From: Erythroxylum novogranatense
Taxonomy: Eukaryota > Streptophyta > Magnoliopsida > Malpighiales > Erythroxylaceae
NCBI GenBank assembly: GCA_029891385.1
Contig: CM057225.1
Span: forward strand, 8,436,560 to 8,500,559
Direction: 5' to 3'
Length of the DNA: 64,000 bases
Part shown: positions 34,663 to 46,601 of the stretch, piece after piece
Position numbering within the stretch: position 1 is the first letter of the stretch
Layout of the letters: each line of letters starts with the position of its first letter
Notes under the pieces: generated by a model
Seen by the model: the letters and a program-made list of their open reading frames with translations, nothing else
Database searches by the model: none
What the model was told of the DNA's origin: nothing
Translations under genes and position numbers: made by a program

Positions 34663-35958
34663 ATGAGTGTATATCTTTTTAACCACATATACAAGGAACC
34701 ATACATGACTTTCTATCAAACAAGAGAACTATGGATGAATGAATTATTGAATCGCCATAAAAAAAGATGTTTTAATACATTTAGGATGAATCAAAATACA
34801 TTTTGTCAATTATGTAAGGTTTTGGAAAATAATTATGGTTTGAGACCTTCAGAGAAGATGTATATTTTAGAGAAAGTCAGTTTATTCGTGTACGTCCTAA
34901 GTAAAGGTTCCTCTAATAGAGATACCCAAAAGCGTTTTCAACATTCTGGTGAAACTGTGAGTAGAGTTTTTAAAGAAGTTTTGACTGCTATGGATGGATT
35001 TTCAAGAGATATACTCGTACCAAAAGATCCCAAATTCAAGGACATTCCACCAAAAATTGCCAATGATGTTAGATATATGCCACATTTTAAGGTAATTGAA
35101 TATGTTCTTCCTCCCCCCTTCATAATATTTTCCATTGAAAAATGTTGTTTTATCATCTTATGATTATTTTTTTTAATTAGGATTGCATTGGAGCTATTGA
35201 TGGTACACATATAGCGGTAGTTGTTACAGAGGAGGATCAAATGAGATTTAGAGGACGGAAAGGAATAGCAACAACAAATGTATTGGTAGCATGTGACTTT
35301 AACTTACTATTTACATATGTTTAAGCAGGTTGGGAGGGATCAGCACACGATTCTCATATTTTTCTTGATACAATCGGTAATCTGAGACTTAAATTTCCAA
35401 AACCACTAATAGGTAGTTTTAAGATTTGTAGGATTTTCTATTAATGATTTAGACTTTTTATGATATCATTTATACTAAATATATTGCTTCCATGGAAACT
35501 CAAGTAAATATTACTTGGTTGACAAAGGCTATCCGGAAAAAGAAGGATATTTGACACCTTATCCAAAGACAAGATATCATCAATCAGAGTTTTGTGGTGT
35601 AAATCTAAGAGGATCTCGAAAAGTTTTTAATCGAGCTCATTTATCATTGAGAAGTTGTATTAAGAGGGCTTTCGGTGTTCTTAAGGCTCGATAGAAGATA
35701 TTGGAGAAAATGCCTACATATTCATTAATGGATCAAAATAGAATAATTTGTGTAGCTTTTGTGTTGCATAACTATATTAGAAGAAGTACAATTGGCGACC
35801 TAACTTTTAGCATCATCGATCAATATCCTCAATTTATACCTCCAGATATATTTCAAGATGTTGAATTTAACTCTACACAAGAAGACATTCAAGAAAAAAA
35901 AACTCGGGAGATGACAACTATTTGTGATAATATTGCTTCTAGTTTAATGGCAGTTTGA
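34663..35958 (+). pseudogene. PIF/Harbinger DDE transposase, inactivated
   Basis: Exon 1 (34663-35091) encodes WMNELLNRHKKRCFNTFRMN, QKRFQHSGETVSRVFKEVL and MPHFK. An intron with GT (35092) and AG (35180) follows. Exon 2 begins DCIGAIDGTHI with the first catalytic Asp (35199-35201), then RGRKG, an in-frame TAA (35322-35324), and AGWEGSAHDSHIF with the second Asp (35349-35351). After a second probable intron (about 35413-35505), YYLVDKGYPEKEGYLTPYPK leads to SLRSCIKRAFGVLKAR. In this family the third acidic residue is a Glu just before RxFGV; here the codon is AAG, Lys (35662-35664). A TAG follows at about 35692, then ILEKMPTYSLMDQNRIICVA. Two stops plus the lost Glu exclude activity. Confidence 0.9.
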
Positions 35959-36393
35959 ATTGTTATAAACCTTTGCTTTAAATGATGATGTTCATTTCTT
36001 TTGCTCTTTTTGAATTGTGTTGTTAAACTTCATTTGTATTATTATACTTTATGTTTGGATGTATCACCATCATCATCAAGATTTTTATTATTATTGTTGT
36101 TGCTATTATTATTTTTTTATTAGAGTTATAAACTTAATTTTTGTAGAATTTAATATCTAAAATCTAAATTTCTAGAAGAATATTGAGCGAAATACTAAGA
36201 TAAATAATATTCATACCCTCATAATTTTTTAAAGTCATGTCCTCATAAGTCATTTTACACACAAATAGCTAATATTAAACAACTAATTTTACCAAACGTC
36301 AAATTACAAACACCTAATGCAATCAGGTAGTCAAATCAGTTGATATAATCAGTTATCAGCTAACAACTGATAGAATCAGCTAACAGCTAATGC

Positions 36394-36418
36394 AATCAGC
36401 TGATTGCCAAACAGGGCC
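36394..36418 (-). repeat. Right terminal inverted repeat of Harbinger
   Basis: The reverse complement begins GGCCCTGTTTGGCAATCAGC, the common PIF/Harbinger terminus, and is followed inward by several AGCTGAT/AACTGAT subterminal repeats (36290-36400). TAG follows at 36419-36421. Confidence 0.75.
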
Positions 36419-37140
36419 TAGATCAATCAATGCAGTAAAATTTTACTGCTGGTTATTTATTAAATGTGGGATCTTCATAGACAAAAATAAAAATACTCGA
36501 AAAAAACCCAGATATTGTGTGTTAAAGTAATCAGTAAAAAGAAAATGATTAATGCTAGGCCTTTTATAATGATATCCCAACAACTTGTAGGCCATACGCC
36601 ACCCATTTAAAATCGTTGTAAACGACTTATTGTCAGATTAGTTTGATTTAAAATAATAAGATATGATGGATTTTTTATTATTTATCAATCAATCAAGAAC
36701 TGGGCTTATACCATCCCAGTCTTTTATTCACTACCTATACAAATGTTCACTACTGAATATATTTAAAGAAGTTGGTCGAGCTACAAACTATACTGAACCA
36801 TGCATTGAATTCATCAGATCCTCTGTCTTTCTGTAAACGAGAGTTTTAAGCTTTATTTATCTAGTATTTACAAGTTCTTGACTTTTTTTCGTAATTTATT
36901 TGTTGAGAAATTCCATTTTTATCAATTTAGTAATTATATATGTTTAATGAAGTTCAAAAAAAGGAATAACGTGTGTGACATGCACCGAAATGCCAGATCT
37001 GCTATGACCATTTTAGTGTTCATTTAAAATCCACTTTCTACAAATCATGTTACAAAGTATGCTTTTTCCATGAATAAGTTAAGTCAAAATCACTATTCTT
37101 CTATCTCTTTATCTCTCCATCTCACACACATGTGCACACG
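36419..37140. other. Spacer with an 18 bp perfect palindrome
   Basis: AT-rich DNA with no frame of note. GCAGTAAAATTTTACTGC at 36432-36449 is a perfect palindrome just outside the Harbinger right end. Confidence 0.5.
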
Positions 37141-39945
37141 TGTTGGCCCATGAAATTTTTTTTCATGATAAATAAGCATGATTAAGTTATTTTGGGGTCT
37201 TGCTAGATTATTTTATGTTGGAATTAATTAGCATGCTAATGTGAGTAGATTATATGACATAGGTTAAGGGAATTAAGGTGTTAAGGTGGTAAGTTACATC
37301 AGGGGTAGTTTAGGAAGATCACTTAAGTGGAAAAGTTTAAGTCATTGAAGGAGGGGCAAAATGGGAAGAGGAAATTGTTGGCCTGCATTTTAGAAGCCAA
37401 AAACATTAGTGAGGAATGAAAGAAGAGTGAAAGCACAAAAAAAATAAGAAAGAAGGGAGGGAAGTGTCGTGGGTTGAGAGGAAAAAGGGAGTTCACCTAG
37501 GTTTCAATTTTTCTTAACCTTCAAGAGGGATTTTGAGAGTGATCAAGAAGGGGAAATGGAAGAGGAAGGTTAAAGCTTCCATTAGAGCCAAGAAAATCAT
37601 TGTTTGGTGAAGATTCAAGGTAAGTTGATGTTTAATCTTTTGGATTTTGGAAGGGGTTTTGGTTCAAAGAGCTTTGGAAATGCACAGGTTTAAGTATTCT
37701 AGGGTCAATTTTATGAATATGTTTCTTTGGGTTGTCCAATTTGAATTCCTTTTGAATTGGGGTTTTTGTCAATGTTGAAGAAAATCAAGAGAGGCAAGAG
37801 GAGCACGAGTAGAAGCTTTTTTAGCAAGGTTTTCGAGCAAGAAAATTAAGGTGGGTGATATTTTTATAATTGAGTAAATAAGCTATTAAAGTTTCTTTCA
37901 AATAAATGGAATTAAATAATTTCCAACTATGTTGAAAATGTGCATTTATTGTTCTTCAAAATGGTTTGAGAATGTGTCATATGTTTTTCTTGTGTATGAA
38001 TTTTGTGAATGAATTTTGAGTGATATGGGAATGATTTCAGATTGCTCTATAATTGTTGTATTTATGGCTTTTGGATGATTTGAGAAATTGTCATATGATT
38101 GGTATGGGATTTTGGTTAATGAAGTGTGAAATGATGATAGAATTGCATATGAATAGTTCATGCTCATGAAAGACAAGTTTTCAAAATGTGTCATTTGGAC
38201 AATTGGTTTTCAATTTATGAATTACATATTATGTGGGTTTGGTGTAATCCATTCAAGAATATCATGTGCACATTGACCAAGTTAAGGCTTCTCCCGCCTG
38301 TCCGCTAATGGCACGGAGCTCCTTTATGGACTCCCTCAAGTTTATGCCTACGCAAAACCACTATGTAGGATTGCGACAGTGCCTCAAGTTTATGACTACA
38401 TAGAATCATTATGTGGAATTGTGTAGTTTTTCATGTTTATGGATCTACCCAAACCATTTCTGATGTACTTATGTGTTTATGATTTGTGACAAGTTTGATG
38501 AATTCATGATTTATGATGTTTATGAATTGCTTCATAAGTTGTGAATTTGGGAAATATGTGTTACATGGATTTTCAATGTGAATTTTACAATCGAAATAAA
38601 TATTTCACTGGTTTTTGCTTGTTTCTTATTTATAATCATGTTACCCATAGCTTTAAGCTCACCCCCTCCCATTTCTTCCCATCTTCAGATGAGGAGCACG
38701 AGATCGAGTGATTGAGCATAAAGACATTACTCCGGAATTGGCATATTTTGTATTTTAAGTTAGTTTTTGTAAAATAATGTTTTAGTCGCATTTTGAGCAA
38801 TTCTAGTTTTTGGTGAAGTTTGTATTTTTGGATTATGATGTAAGTGGCCTGAAATGCCCACTAAAGCGTTGTAGAACTCTTGTCTTTTGATGTTAACGAA
38901 ATACATATGCATTATGTTTTGCTCATGATTCTCCAAGTCTTTATATTGTATTTTAAAGTTTTCATAGGAGTAGGAATTGTGTTCTGAACTCAAGGGGAAA
39001 ACTGGACTAATCTAGATAGAACTAGAAAAAGTTGTCTTCTGGAAAGTTGTAGTTTATCCTATTAGCTTTCCAACGCTATAAAGTAATTATATTTTGGGTA
39101 TGGGAGTTAAGAGATATGAGCATTATAATTGATGATGTTGCATGGGAAGTATGAACATGACAGCTATGGTGAATGATGTGAGTTTGTATTTGTGATGAGT
39201 CATTTGAGTTGAGTTTTAGGGAGTTAAATGCACCTAAATTAGTAATTGAATGTTTAAGGAGTGTTATTGCTTTAGAAGAAGTGAAATTGGGAAGATTATG
39301 AGTGAATATGATGTTAGAATAGATGTAGGAAAATGGCTTCCAAGCTAGTCTATCTTCCAAATGGAAAAATATCGATTTGTGGTCTTCATAAAAGTTGTAG
39401 ATCTAGAAGTTTTCTTTCAAATGGTCTAAGAATAGCCTCAATCCAAGCTTTATAGAGAAAGTTATTCCAGTTCTCCCAAGATAAATACAATATGATTGAG
39501 GATATAAACATATTTGAATCTTTTCTCCATAACTTCATCGTCCGACCTCCAAATGAAGTGATTCTTGAAGAAATAGCTTCCTGACAAATGTATCTATCTC
39601 CCCATAAAAATTGGGATCTTTTTTAGTTGATTTGGGCAAGTTTTATGGAGTGAAAGTGAGAGGTCAGTTGGGAGAGCATGATTAGGCTATGAATATACTT
39701 TAGCTTTTTAAGCATAACTTCTTTTATAGAGTTTCAATTGAGATAATTCTTGCTTCAAATTAAACTAAAGGAGCTAAAATTGTTTTGAAGAAGTCAATTA
39801 TAATTTTGGTGATTGACTGGTGTGGGCACACCACTCTTGTGGGATATGGCTAATACGAGTTCATGGAAATAACCCTTTAAGGGAATACGCACGCTCACTC
39901 CTTATGATGACTCCGAACATTGAGCTTCGGAAATGGGGTCCAACA
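37141..39945 (+). repeat. Solo LTR, 2805 bp
   Basis: Begins TGTTGGCCCA and ends GGGGTCCAACA, giving TG...CA with matched TGTTGG/CCAACA ends like the large array to the right. Flanks are ACACG (37136-37140) and ACACA (39946-39950), a 5 bp duplication with one change. The inner segment at 38281-38340 and 38640-38730 is clearly related to 45165-45215 and 45550-45660 of the array LTR. No internal domain or gene is present. Confidence 0.7.
38315..38334. other. Hairpin in solo LTR
   Basis: GGAGCTCCTTTATGGACTCC folds as a GGA..CC/GG..TCC hairpin. The equivalent at 45190-45210 has a different inner stem (CCG/CGG) but the same outer arms. Confidence 0.5.
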
Positions 39946-40828
39946 ACACACATATAAACAGTACACAATGAATAATGCAGAAAACATTGATATATTTTTC
40001 TCATGTTAATAGTTTCAAACTTTGGTTTGGTTTATGGGTTTTTTAAAATTGCTTTCTTCAGGTATTGTTGTCCGCCTTGCATTTGCTTTGTGCTATTAAG
40101 GTATGTTTTACTATTCTCTTATAATTGTTTTATCAAGTTTTACTTTATTTATTTGGTGCTTCGATATTTTGGGATGAATTTTTTGTATGTTAGTTTTTTC
40201 TTTAGTTCTTCCAAATGTCTTTTAAGTACTTTCAGTCCATGCATATGAATTTTTGTATTGTTTCAGTATATAAGCTATTTTCTTCTCATATATTTGGCAC
40301 TATCAGACCTACCCAGACCTCGCTTCATTGCGAGACTTCAGACTGGGTGTGATAATGATGATGTGATGATGATGATGATATTTGGTGGCATCTATAACTA
40401 CTTTCAAATATATCAAATTTTCTTATTGAAGTTACTACTATTATTATTTTGTTAGTCCAATTAGTGGGACCGGCCCTCTAGTCATGCAGCATCAATTTCA
40501 AGCTATTACAATTTGACAAAAACCCAAACCTTTGCATTAATTCTTCATCATCATATAACACTATTCATCAGAGACCTATATTTTAGCCCCAAACATATGA
40601 CATGAGTCAAACTATCACAATATCTAGCAAACTAAATCTTTAAAATTATTCCAATACCATTTTTAATTAATCGAAAACTTTTAATATCGTTACATTTACA
40701 ACATACAAGTATTTTTCAATTTTACTACAATAATTAAATACCAAACATATAAAATAAATTTTAAAATACTAATCTTTATTCAATTTAAAATAAATACATA
40801 GTTTGAATTCATTCAATATGAACATAAT
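39946..40828. other. Spacer, includes SINE-like 3' end
   Basis: AT-rich, no credible gene. The only recognisable item is the hairpin and repeat tail at 40311-40380. Confidence 0.45.
40311..40380 (+). mobile_element. SINE-like 3' end, 5' part not recognised
   Basis: A two-level hairpin, ACCCAG (40311-40316) with CTGGGT (40343-40348) enclosing CTCGC (40319-40323) with GCGAG (40330-40334), is followed by a GATGATGATG-type tail. This is the 3' architecture of plant Au/TS-like SINEs, which end in a short trinucleotide tail. No A or B box was seen upstream, so this is either a 5'-truncated copy or a look-alike. Confidence 0.5.
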
Positions 40829-41249
40829 TGTAACACCCCAATCCTAACTGACATATGCACATGCATCCATCGGATACACGTTTACATGCCTGACAAAAAT
40901 GACATGTTAACTATACCATGTTCATTGTTGGCATCATACACTAAACCATCAATCACACATTTTGTAACCTAAAATGTTATCACATTATATCAAAACCCAT
41001 AATTTACATTGTTTCTTATAATACAATACCATCCATGTTTTACAAAAATATCTTATGAGCATAAACAACTCAATACACATCGAATACAATAAACATGAAA
41101 GAAACAACTATGTCCTTAACCCCAACTGACCGACCTCTGAGCCAAATCTAACTGTAATAGTTACACAAAATATGCTTCTATGGAGTCTTAGAAGCTAGGT
41201 TGTCTCACTCTCAAACTTGAAAAGCAACGGTGTAATTTTGATGAGTTTT
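40829..41249 (-). repeat. Fragment of a minus-strand LTR (type D), split by the array
   Basis: Starts TGTAACACCCC at 40829. The stretch 41095-41249, ending ATTTTGATGAGTTT, aligns with 58070-58216 in the solo LTR D. It is interrupted at 41249 by the first array LTR; the continuation should lie beyond the window's right edge. Confidence 0.65.
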
Positions 41250-42811
41250 GTTGGACCCCGAACTTTTGGTGAAAATTAGAAATATTAAAATGAATTTCAA
41301 TGAGAAAGAAATTGTTGAGAAAATTTATGAATTTAAGAAAATTTGATGATTTGAGAAAAATATATGAGAAAAGAATTGTTAGTTTTGATGACTTCAATAT
41401 TTGAGTCGATTTGTATGGGTTATGAAAGTTTAAGAGAATGAGTTGATTTGAAATGGAAGTTAAAAATTGAGAACTAAAGATAAAAGTGTAAAAATCTAAA
41501 GAATTAAGAAAATTTTGACTTTTTGGGGTTAAAAGTTGACTTTTGATTTAGGCCAAATTGGAGAAAATGATCTTCATGAAACTTGTAGCTTATGTTAAGA
41601 GTTTTCCGTCGCCATAAAGTTTGATATTTTTCGATATCGGGAGAAAAAGTTATGATCAGTCAAAGTTTGTTTTGTAAAAATGACCATAAGTGTATATTTG
41701 TGTATGTTCTATGCTTCGAGGCCACTCTTCGTGAGGATTTAGTCTGAATTGGAGTAAGTGATCTACATGAAAATTGTAGCTTGTCTATCAATCTTTCCGA
41801 CGCTATAAAGCATACAATATTTGGATGTGGGAATTGGAAGATATGAATGTTGAAAGTTTGGAGTTTGTTTAGGTGATGTTTAACAGGGCAGTAACTTTGA
41901 CTAGGTTTTTGACCCCTTTAGAGATGAAATTGATTTTTGAGTTCTTCATGGAAGTTGTAGATCTTCCTTTTATCTTTCCATTGACACCAAATTTTTCAAA
42001 TGTGTAGTTCAGGATCAAGAGTTACGATTTTTGAAAATTTCGATTATATATGTATAACTGAGATTCTGTTCTTTTGCTTTTGATCCTACCCTTTTTCAAT
42101 CTTTTGCTTATAATTCCTTCGTCCGACATCCGATTGATTCGATTTTTGAAGCATTGGATTCCTAAGACATTTAGTTACTCCTTCATGAGTAATTATGATT
42201 TTTAGGAGATTAAATGGAAAGAGATTGATTGAACCATAGTGAGAGGGTTGTTTAAAGGTTATGAGTTAGATAATTTTCTGAACATGATTCAGTATTTTGC
42301 AAATTTTGGGAGCTGTGGAGCTCCGATTGAGTTGATTCTTGAGGCAGATTAAAATTAAGATATGGGGCTACAAATCTTGTGAATGGATCGAAATTTGATT
42401 TCATCCCTAAGATTGTTAATTTCTGGAAGGAAGCTTGAATTAATGTTCAGTCCCGATTTTGTGAAGGTCAAAAGTATTTTGGCCATAACTTCTTCGTTTC
42501 TGAACCGATTTGAGCATTTTCAGTGGCGTTGGAAACATAAGACATCGAGGAACATTTTTCAAGAATAAAGTTTCACCAAATTATGTCATTTACCTGTCCA
42601 AAATTTGGAATCAAGATGGATGTTTTTAAAATGAAATGTGCAGGGGCAGATATGGAACGTCACTTAATGGGAAAAGTTTTAGGCTTGCATGGAGGGGCAA
42701 TTAGGTCTATTGTCATTCTTTAAATGGAACACATGAAGGGGGTGTCGTTTTGAACAAGGAGGGAGCAGCAGATACACGAAAATTTCATAGGAAAATAAAG
42801 AAAGAAACGAT

Positions 42812-42851
42812 AGAGAGAGAGAGAAGAAGAAGAAGAAAAAGAAGAAGAAGG
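42812..42851 (+). repeat. GA/GAA microsatellite-like purine run
   Basis: GAGA then AGAAGA repeats. The homologous run in LTR 3 (about 55606-55634) is shorter, as expected for slippage. It produces spurious Arg/Lys-rich frames. Confidence 0.85.
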
Positions 42852-45288
42852 AGAATCGGACGAAGTGGAGAAGAAGGGAGGAGAAGCAAGTTTCGACTTT
42901 TCTCCAAGTTTCTAAGAGGTTTTTCGTTGATTTCAAGAGGAAAAGCATGGAACAAGGTGAAAGCTCCATGACAAGCCAATAAATACGAAAATGGAAGAGA
43001 AAAAGGTAAGAGAGAGAAAGCTTGGATTTTGAATCTTTTGATGAGTTTATTGGTTTAGGTAGTTTGGAAAGGTTATGCATTGAGTTTTCCTATGGTTACT
43101 TGAAGGGATTATGCTATGATTATGTTTAATTTTGGATTATGGTGAGTTAAGGATTATGCCCAATTTTTGGGGATTTGGGGTTTGTTGAAATTATTGATTT
43201 AGATAGCTTAGAAATTTGATCAATTGGTGAATTCCTAAGTTAATTTGAGTAATTATGTATTTTTGATGTTGAATTTGGATGTTTATGGCTTAGGAAATGT
43301 TTAATTGAAGGAAAGAAGGAAGCTTTGGAGAAATTGAGGTGTGGATCAAGATTCTAGCATGGTATTAAGGTGGGTAGCATGTTTATTTTGATTTATAAGT
43401 CGTATATGAGTTTTCAAAAAAAAGAAAAGCGAAAATATTTTTAAACTATTATTTTTCGAGCGATTAATTTTTTGAAATGACTTAAGAAAATTGCATAAAT
43501 TGGTTGAATTCATTGTGATTGATTTATTGAGATTTTAATATTTATTGCGATTTTAATATGATAATTTGTGTGACTTGTGATTTTATGAATGTTTTGGAAA
43601 TTCCTAAAGTGTTGCTTTCTTTGATTTTTACAAATTGAGCAATTCTTTGTGTTTGAACAATTGAAAAATGGTTATGAGAATTGTGGTGGTGGTTATGTAC
43701 GTAAATGGAACGGAGGTGAAGATATTTCTATGATTTTGACTTAGGAGGAGAAAGCAATGACATAAGTGGAAGCGACAAGTTTGGAAGTATACAAGTAAAG
43801 TAAAATTGAAAGGTTGAAATTGGAAACTTAGGAGGATTGTTTATGTGTTGTGATGAGGGTTATGTTTTAGTATACAAAGATATTAGTGGAATTGAGATTA
43901 AAACTTCAAGATGGTGATATGTTTACGTTTCTAAATTGACTCGGTATGTGAGTAGATTATGAAACAAATGATAGTGATATATGGAGAAGTTCTCATGGTG
44001 ATGTCGATTAGTTGTTAGAATACATATCCTATAATGGGGTTCTGATGGTGAATAATGCGATTAAGTACATATGAAATATATATATATGGATATGGGATAG
44101 GAGATGATCTATGACCCTTATAGTTAAAAATCATGAGATGAATCAGAGTAAATGAATATGTTTCTTATTTCATTGAGTTTTATTTTAAAGAGTATTGATC
44201 ATGTATGGTGCGACATAAATTGAAATTATTGAACCATCCTGAATAGTCGAAAGTGATCTTATGGAGGTATTAGGAGTAGCTAAACAACATTGACAAACAT
44301 AGTGGATTGACAAAATCATGGAAACTGTGTAGATAACTGAGATAAGAAATCATAATGCTTGAATAAAATGTTCCAATTCGGGTGATAAAAAGAAGTGATA
44401 GGATTAAGTCGGAACATCATGTAGTGGCTAAGAATATAAAAATTAAGTGACTGAATGTTCGAATTGTTGACGATTTTACAGTTATGTTTCTGTTCGACTT
44501 CACGCCCTGAAAACACTATCCTAGTGATTTCATTAGAATGCTTCATAAGAATTTAGATGACAAAGGTTAAAATTGGTTAAATGTTATATTGATTGGAGAG
44601 GTGGTTGACAAATGAACTCGATAGGTAGTAGAAATTAAACGCTTCAAGGAAGATGAATAAATCAGGTGAATCCACGCCAAAAATATGGAACACAGTGAGA
44701 CAGCTATAAGGGTTATATATACTGATATTAAAGTGAAGCGACATTGTTATATTGAGATAATGCTATTGATAAAAGATTTCTTAGATTCAAAATGCGGTAC
44801 ACATGAGTATGTTTAAGGAAATGTTATGTGATATGATGTTGGTGTTATCGACAAGTGAACTTTGTGAGTGAGTTGATTAAAAGGAGGAAATTGTTACATG
44901 CATTGTTTTTTTTCTTTCGAATGATTTGACGATGTTGTGGAAAAATGGTTTGATAATTTGAATGATCGTTTTATGATTTTTGGAATGTGTGAAATTTTGT
45001 GAATGTCAGAGTGTCTAATATGACACGATGTGACAAACTTTAAGTTTTTTTAAAAAATACGCCTTCAGGAGTTCCAATTTTTGAGCATGAATTATGTGTA
45101 TTATATGGGTTTGGTTAAGTCCCCTTCGTAGAGTCAGTGCACTGGTCTCTCCTTTGATAGGCTTCTCCCGCCTGCCCTCTAGTGGCATAGGAGCTCCGAT
45201 TTCGGACTCCCCTCCGTTCTCGACTACACAGAACCTCTATGCGGGAATGTGCAGTTCGTTCTGTTAGGACCGACCCAAACCATTTAAT

Positions 45289-45394
45289 GTGATTTGGAAT
45301 TTGTGTTGGATGCCGCGGTATAACCCGCAAACACACGCCGGGGTATAACCCCCAAACACCTACGGGTAGGGTGTGGGGTCCAACATCAAATCAC
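45289..45394 (+). other. Structured LTR segment with stacked hairpins
   Basis: Outer arms GTGATTTG (45289-45296) and CAAATCAC (45387-45394) enclose TGTTGGA/TCCAACA arms and two hairpins, GCGG-TATAAC-CCGC (45315-45328) and GGGG-TATAA-CCCC (45340-45352). Related sequence is at about 47748-47829 and 60878-60965. The two small hairpins are largely kept there, but the outer arms are not. Confidence 0.55.
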
Positions 45395-46589
45395 TTGGAT
45401 ATGTTATGTATTTTTGATTTGTTACTTTGGAAAGCATTGTTATGTGACCTTTGAAATTATTTATGAATGTTTGAAAAGTTGAGAAGTTTGAAAAATAACC
45501 CTTTGGCAAAACTTTATAGAAGATGATTTCTGCTTATGTTTTCTTTTTATAAATGTGGTACCCATTGAGCTTTCAAGCTCACCCCACCTTTCATCCCCAT
45601 CTCCAGGGTTCGAGCAGGAGATCGGATGAGGGAAGATTAAGACATTTGTTCGATTTTGCTCATTTTGATGTTTAGTGACTTTTGGGATTTTTTGTATCGG
45701 TTTTGTATATGACTTAATTTGCCATTATGTAATTTAAGCAATTATTTCAGGATGTATTGACTTATAACTAGGTATACCAAATTGAGATATAAATGTGACT
45801 TGGTTTATGTATTTTTGCTTTCGGAATTGTATGTAGACGTATGAATGGTTTTGGTATGTGAATAGAATGGGATATGAATGGCAATTGAATATAATTATAA
45901 CTTGAGATATGATTGTGATTATGTATGAATGAAGCGAGATGATTATGTTGGTTGTTTTGAGATCATTGAAGTGGTTAAGATTAGATTTGCGTTTGTTGCT
46001 GTTAAAATTCCAGACGGGGTGGTCCGATTCACTTTTGTATGCTGATTGGTTGTGATATTAGAACTGTATTTTGCCTTTGCAGATTTTTGGACTGTTCAAA
46101 ATGCAGCCGTTATGCTACCCGATTTTTGATAAAATTGGGTTATGGCAAAGTAAGATTCAGAATAGATTTTGTTATAAATGAGATAAGATTTGGTATGAAT
46201 TGAGATTTAGTTGAGGATAAAATTTCCAGTGGGAAACTAGTATAAGTTTCATTCATATAAGATTAATTAGGAATGAAAGGAATGAAATAGAAAGATAGAA
46301 AAAAAATTACTTGTTTTCAAGTCGGGTTTTAGTCTAAGGTTTCCAGCGTGACCGTTTTCTATTTTCGCTTCGGATGTCGGATCCATTCTTTTGCATTTCG
46401 CTTTTCTTTCCGTTTGACTTTCATTTGTTTGCGAGCGCATTTGCTACCTCTACCTTTGTTTTGCATCCGTTCTTTTGTTTCAGTTCTTTGTGCTTCTGTT
46501 TTTCAGTTCCGTAAGTTTCCATTCATTTTCTTTTTTTCGATTCGCTTTTTCGGTTGGGATCCGGTTTCGAGATCGGGTTCCAACATAGA

Positions 46590-46601
46590 TGGTATCAGAG
46601 C
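46590..46601 (+). promoter_or_regulatory. PBS 1 (initiator Met tRNA)
   Basis: TGGTATCAGAGC, four bases after the LTR end at 46585; identical in internal regions 2 and 3. Confidence 0.9.

Larger units (their letters stand above)
29532..36418 (+). mobile_element. PIF/Harbinger DNA transposon, degenerate
   Basis: It contains the two genes expected of PIF/Harbinger: a Myb/SANT-like protein gene (33148-34285) and a DDE transposase gene (34663-35958), both on the plus strand. The right end GCCAAACAGGGCC (to 36418) is a clear PIF terminus. The best left partner starts GACCCAATTAGATATTAGCT at 29532, with about 15 of 23 positions matching when one gap is allowed. A TAG trinucleotide flanks both ends (29529-29531 and 36419-36421), consistent with a 3 bp target duplication. 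The element is long (6.9 kb) because of LTR-like sequence at about 29.9-31.6 kb. The genes are certain; the left boundary is not. Confidence 0.65.
41250..46585 (+). repeat. Array LTR 1, complete, 5336 bp
   Basis: TGTTGGACCCC...GGGTTCCAACA. It has no nested insertion and serves as the reference copy. It contains a GA/GAA-rich run (42812-42851), the hairpin at 45190-45210 and the structured segment 45289-45394. Open frames inside it come from purine-rich or AT-rich sequence and are not conserved as codons in LTR 3. Confidence 0.9.

Noticed and set aside
42679..43080. Arg/Lys- or Ser/Phe-rich frames at 42679-43080 and 55472-55760
   Set aside because: They are translations of a GA/GAA purine run inside LTRs and change frame between copies.
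46590..46601. TGGTATCAGAGC considered as part of a tRNA gene
   Set aside because: Only the 3'-end complement is present, beside LTR ends; there is no cloverleaf, so it is a primer binding site.
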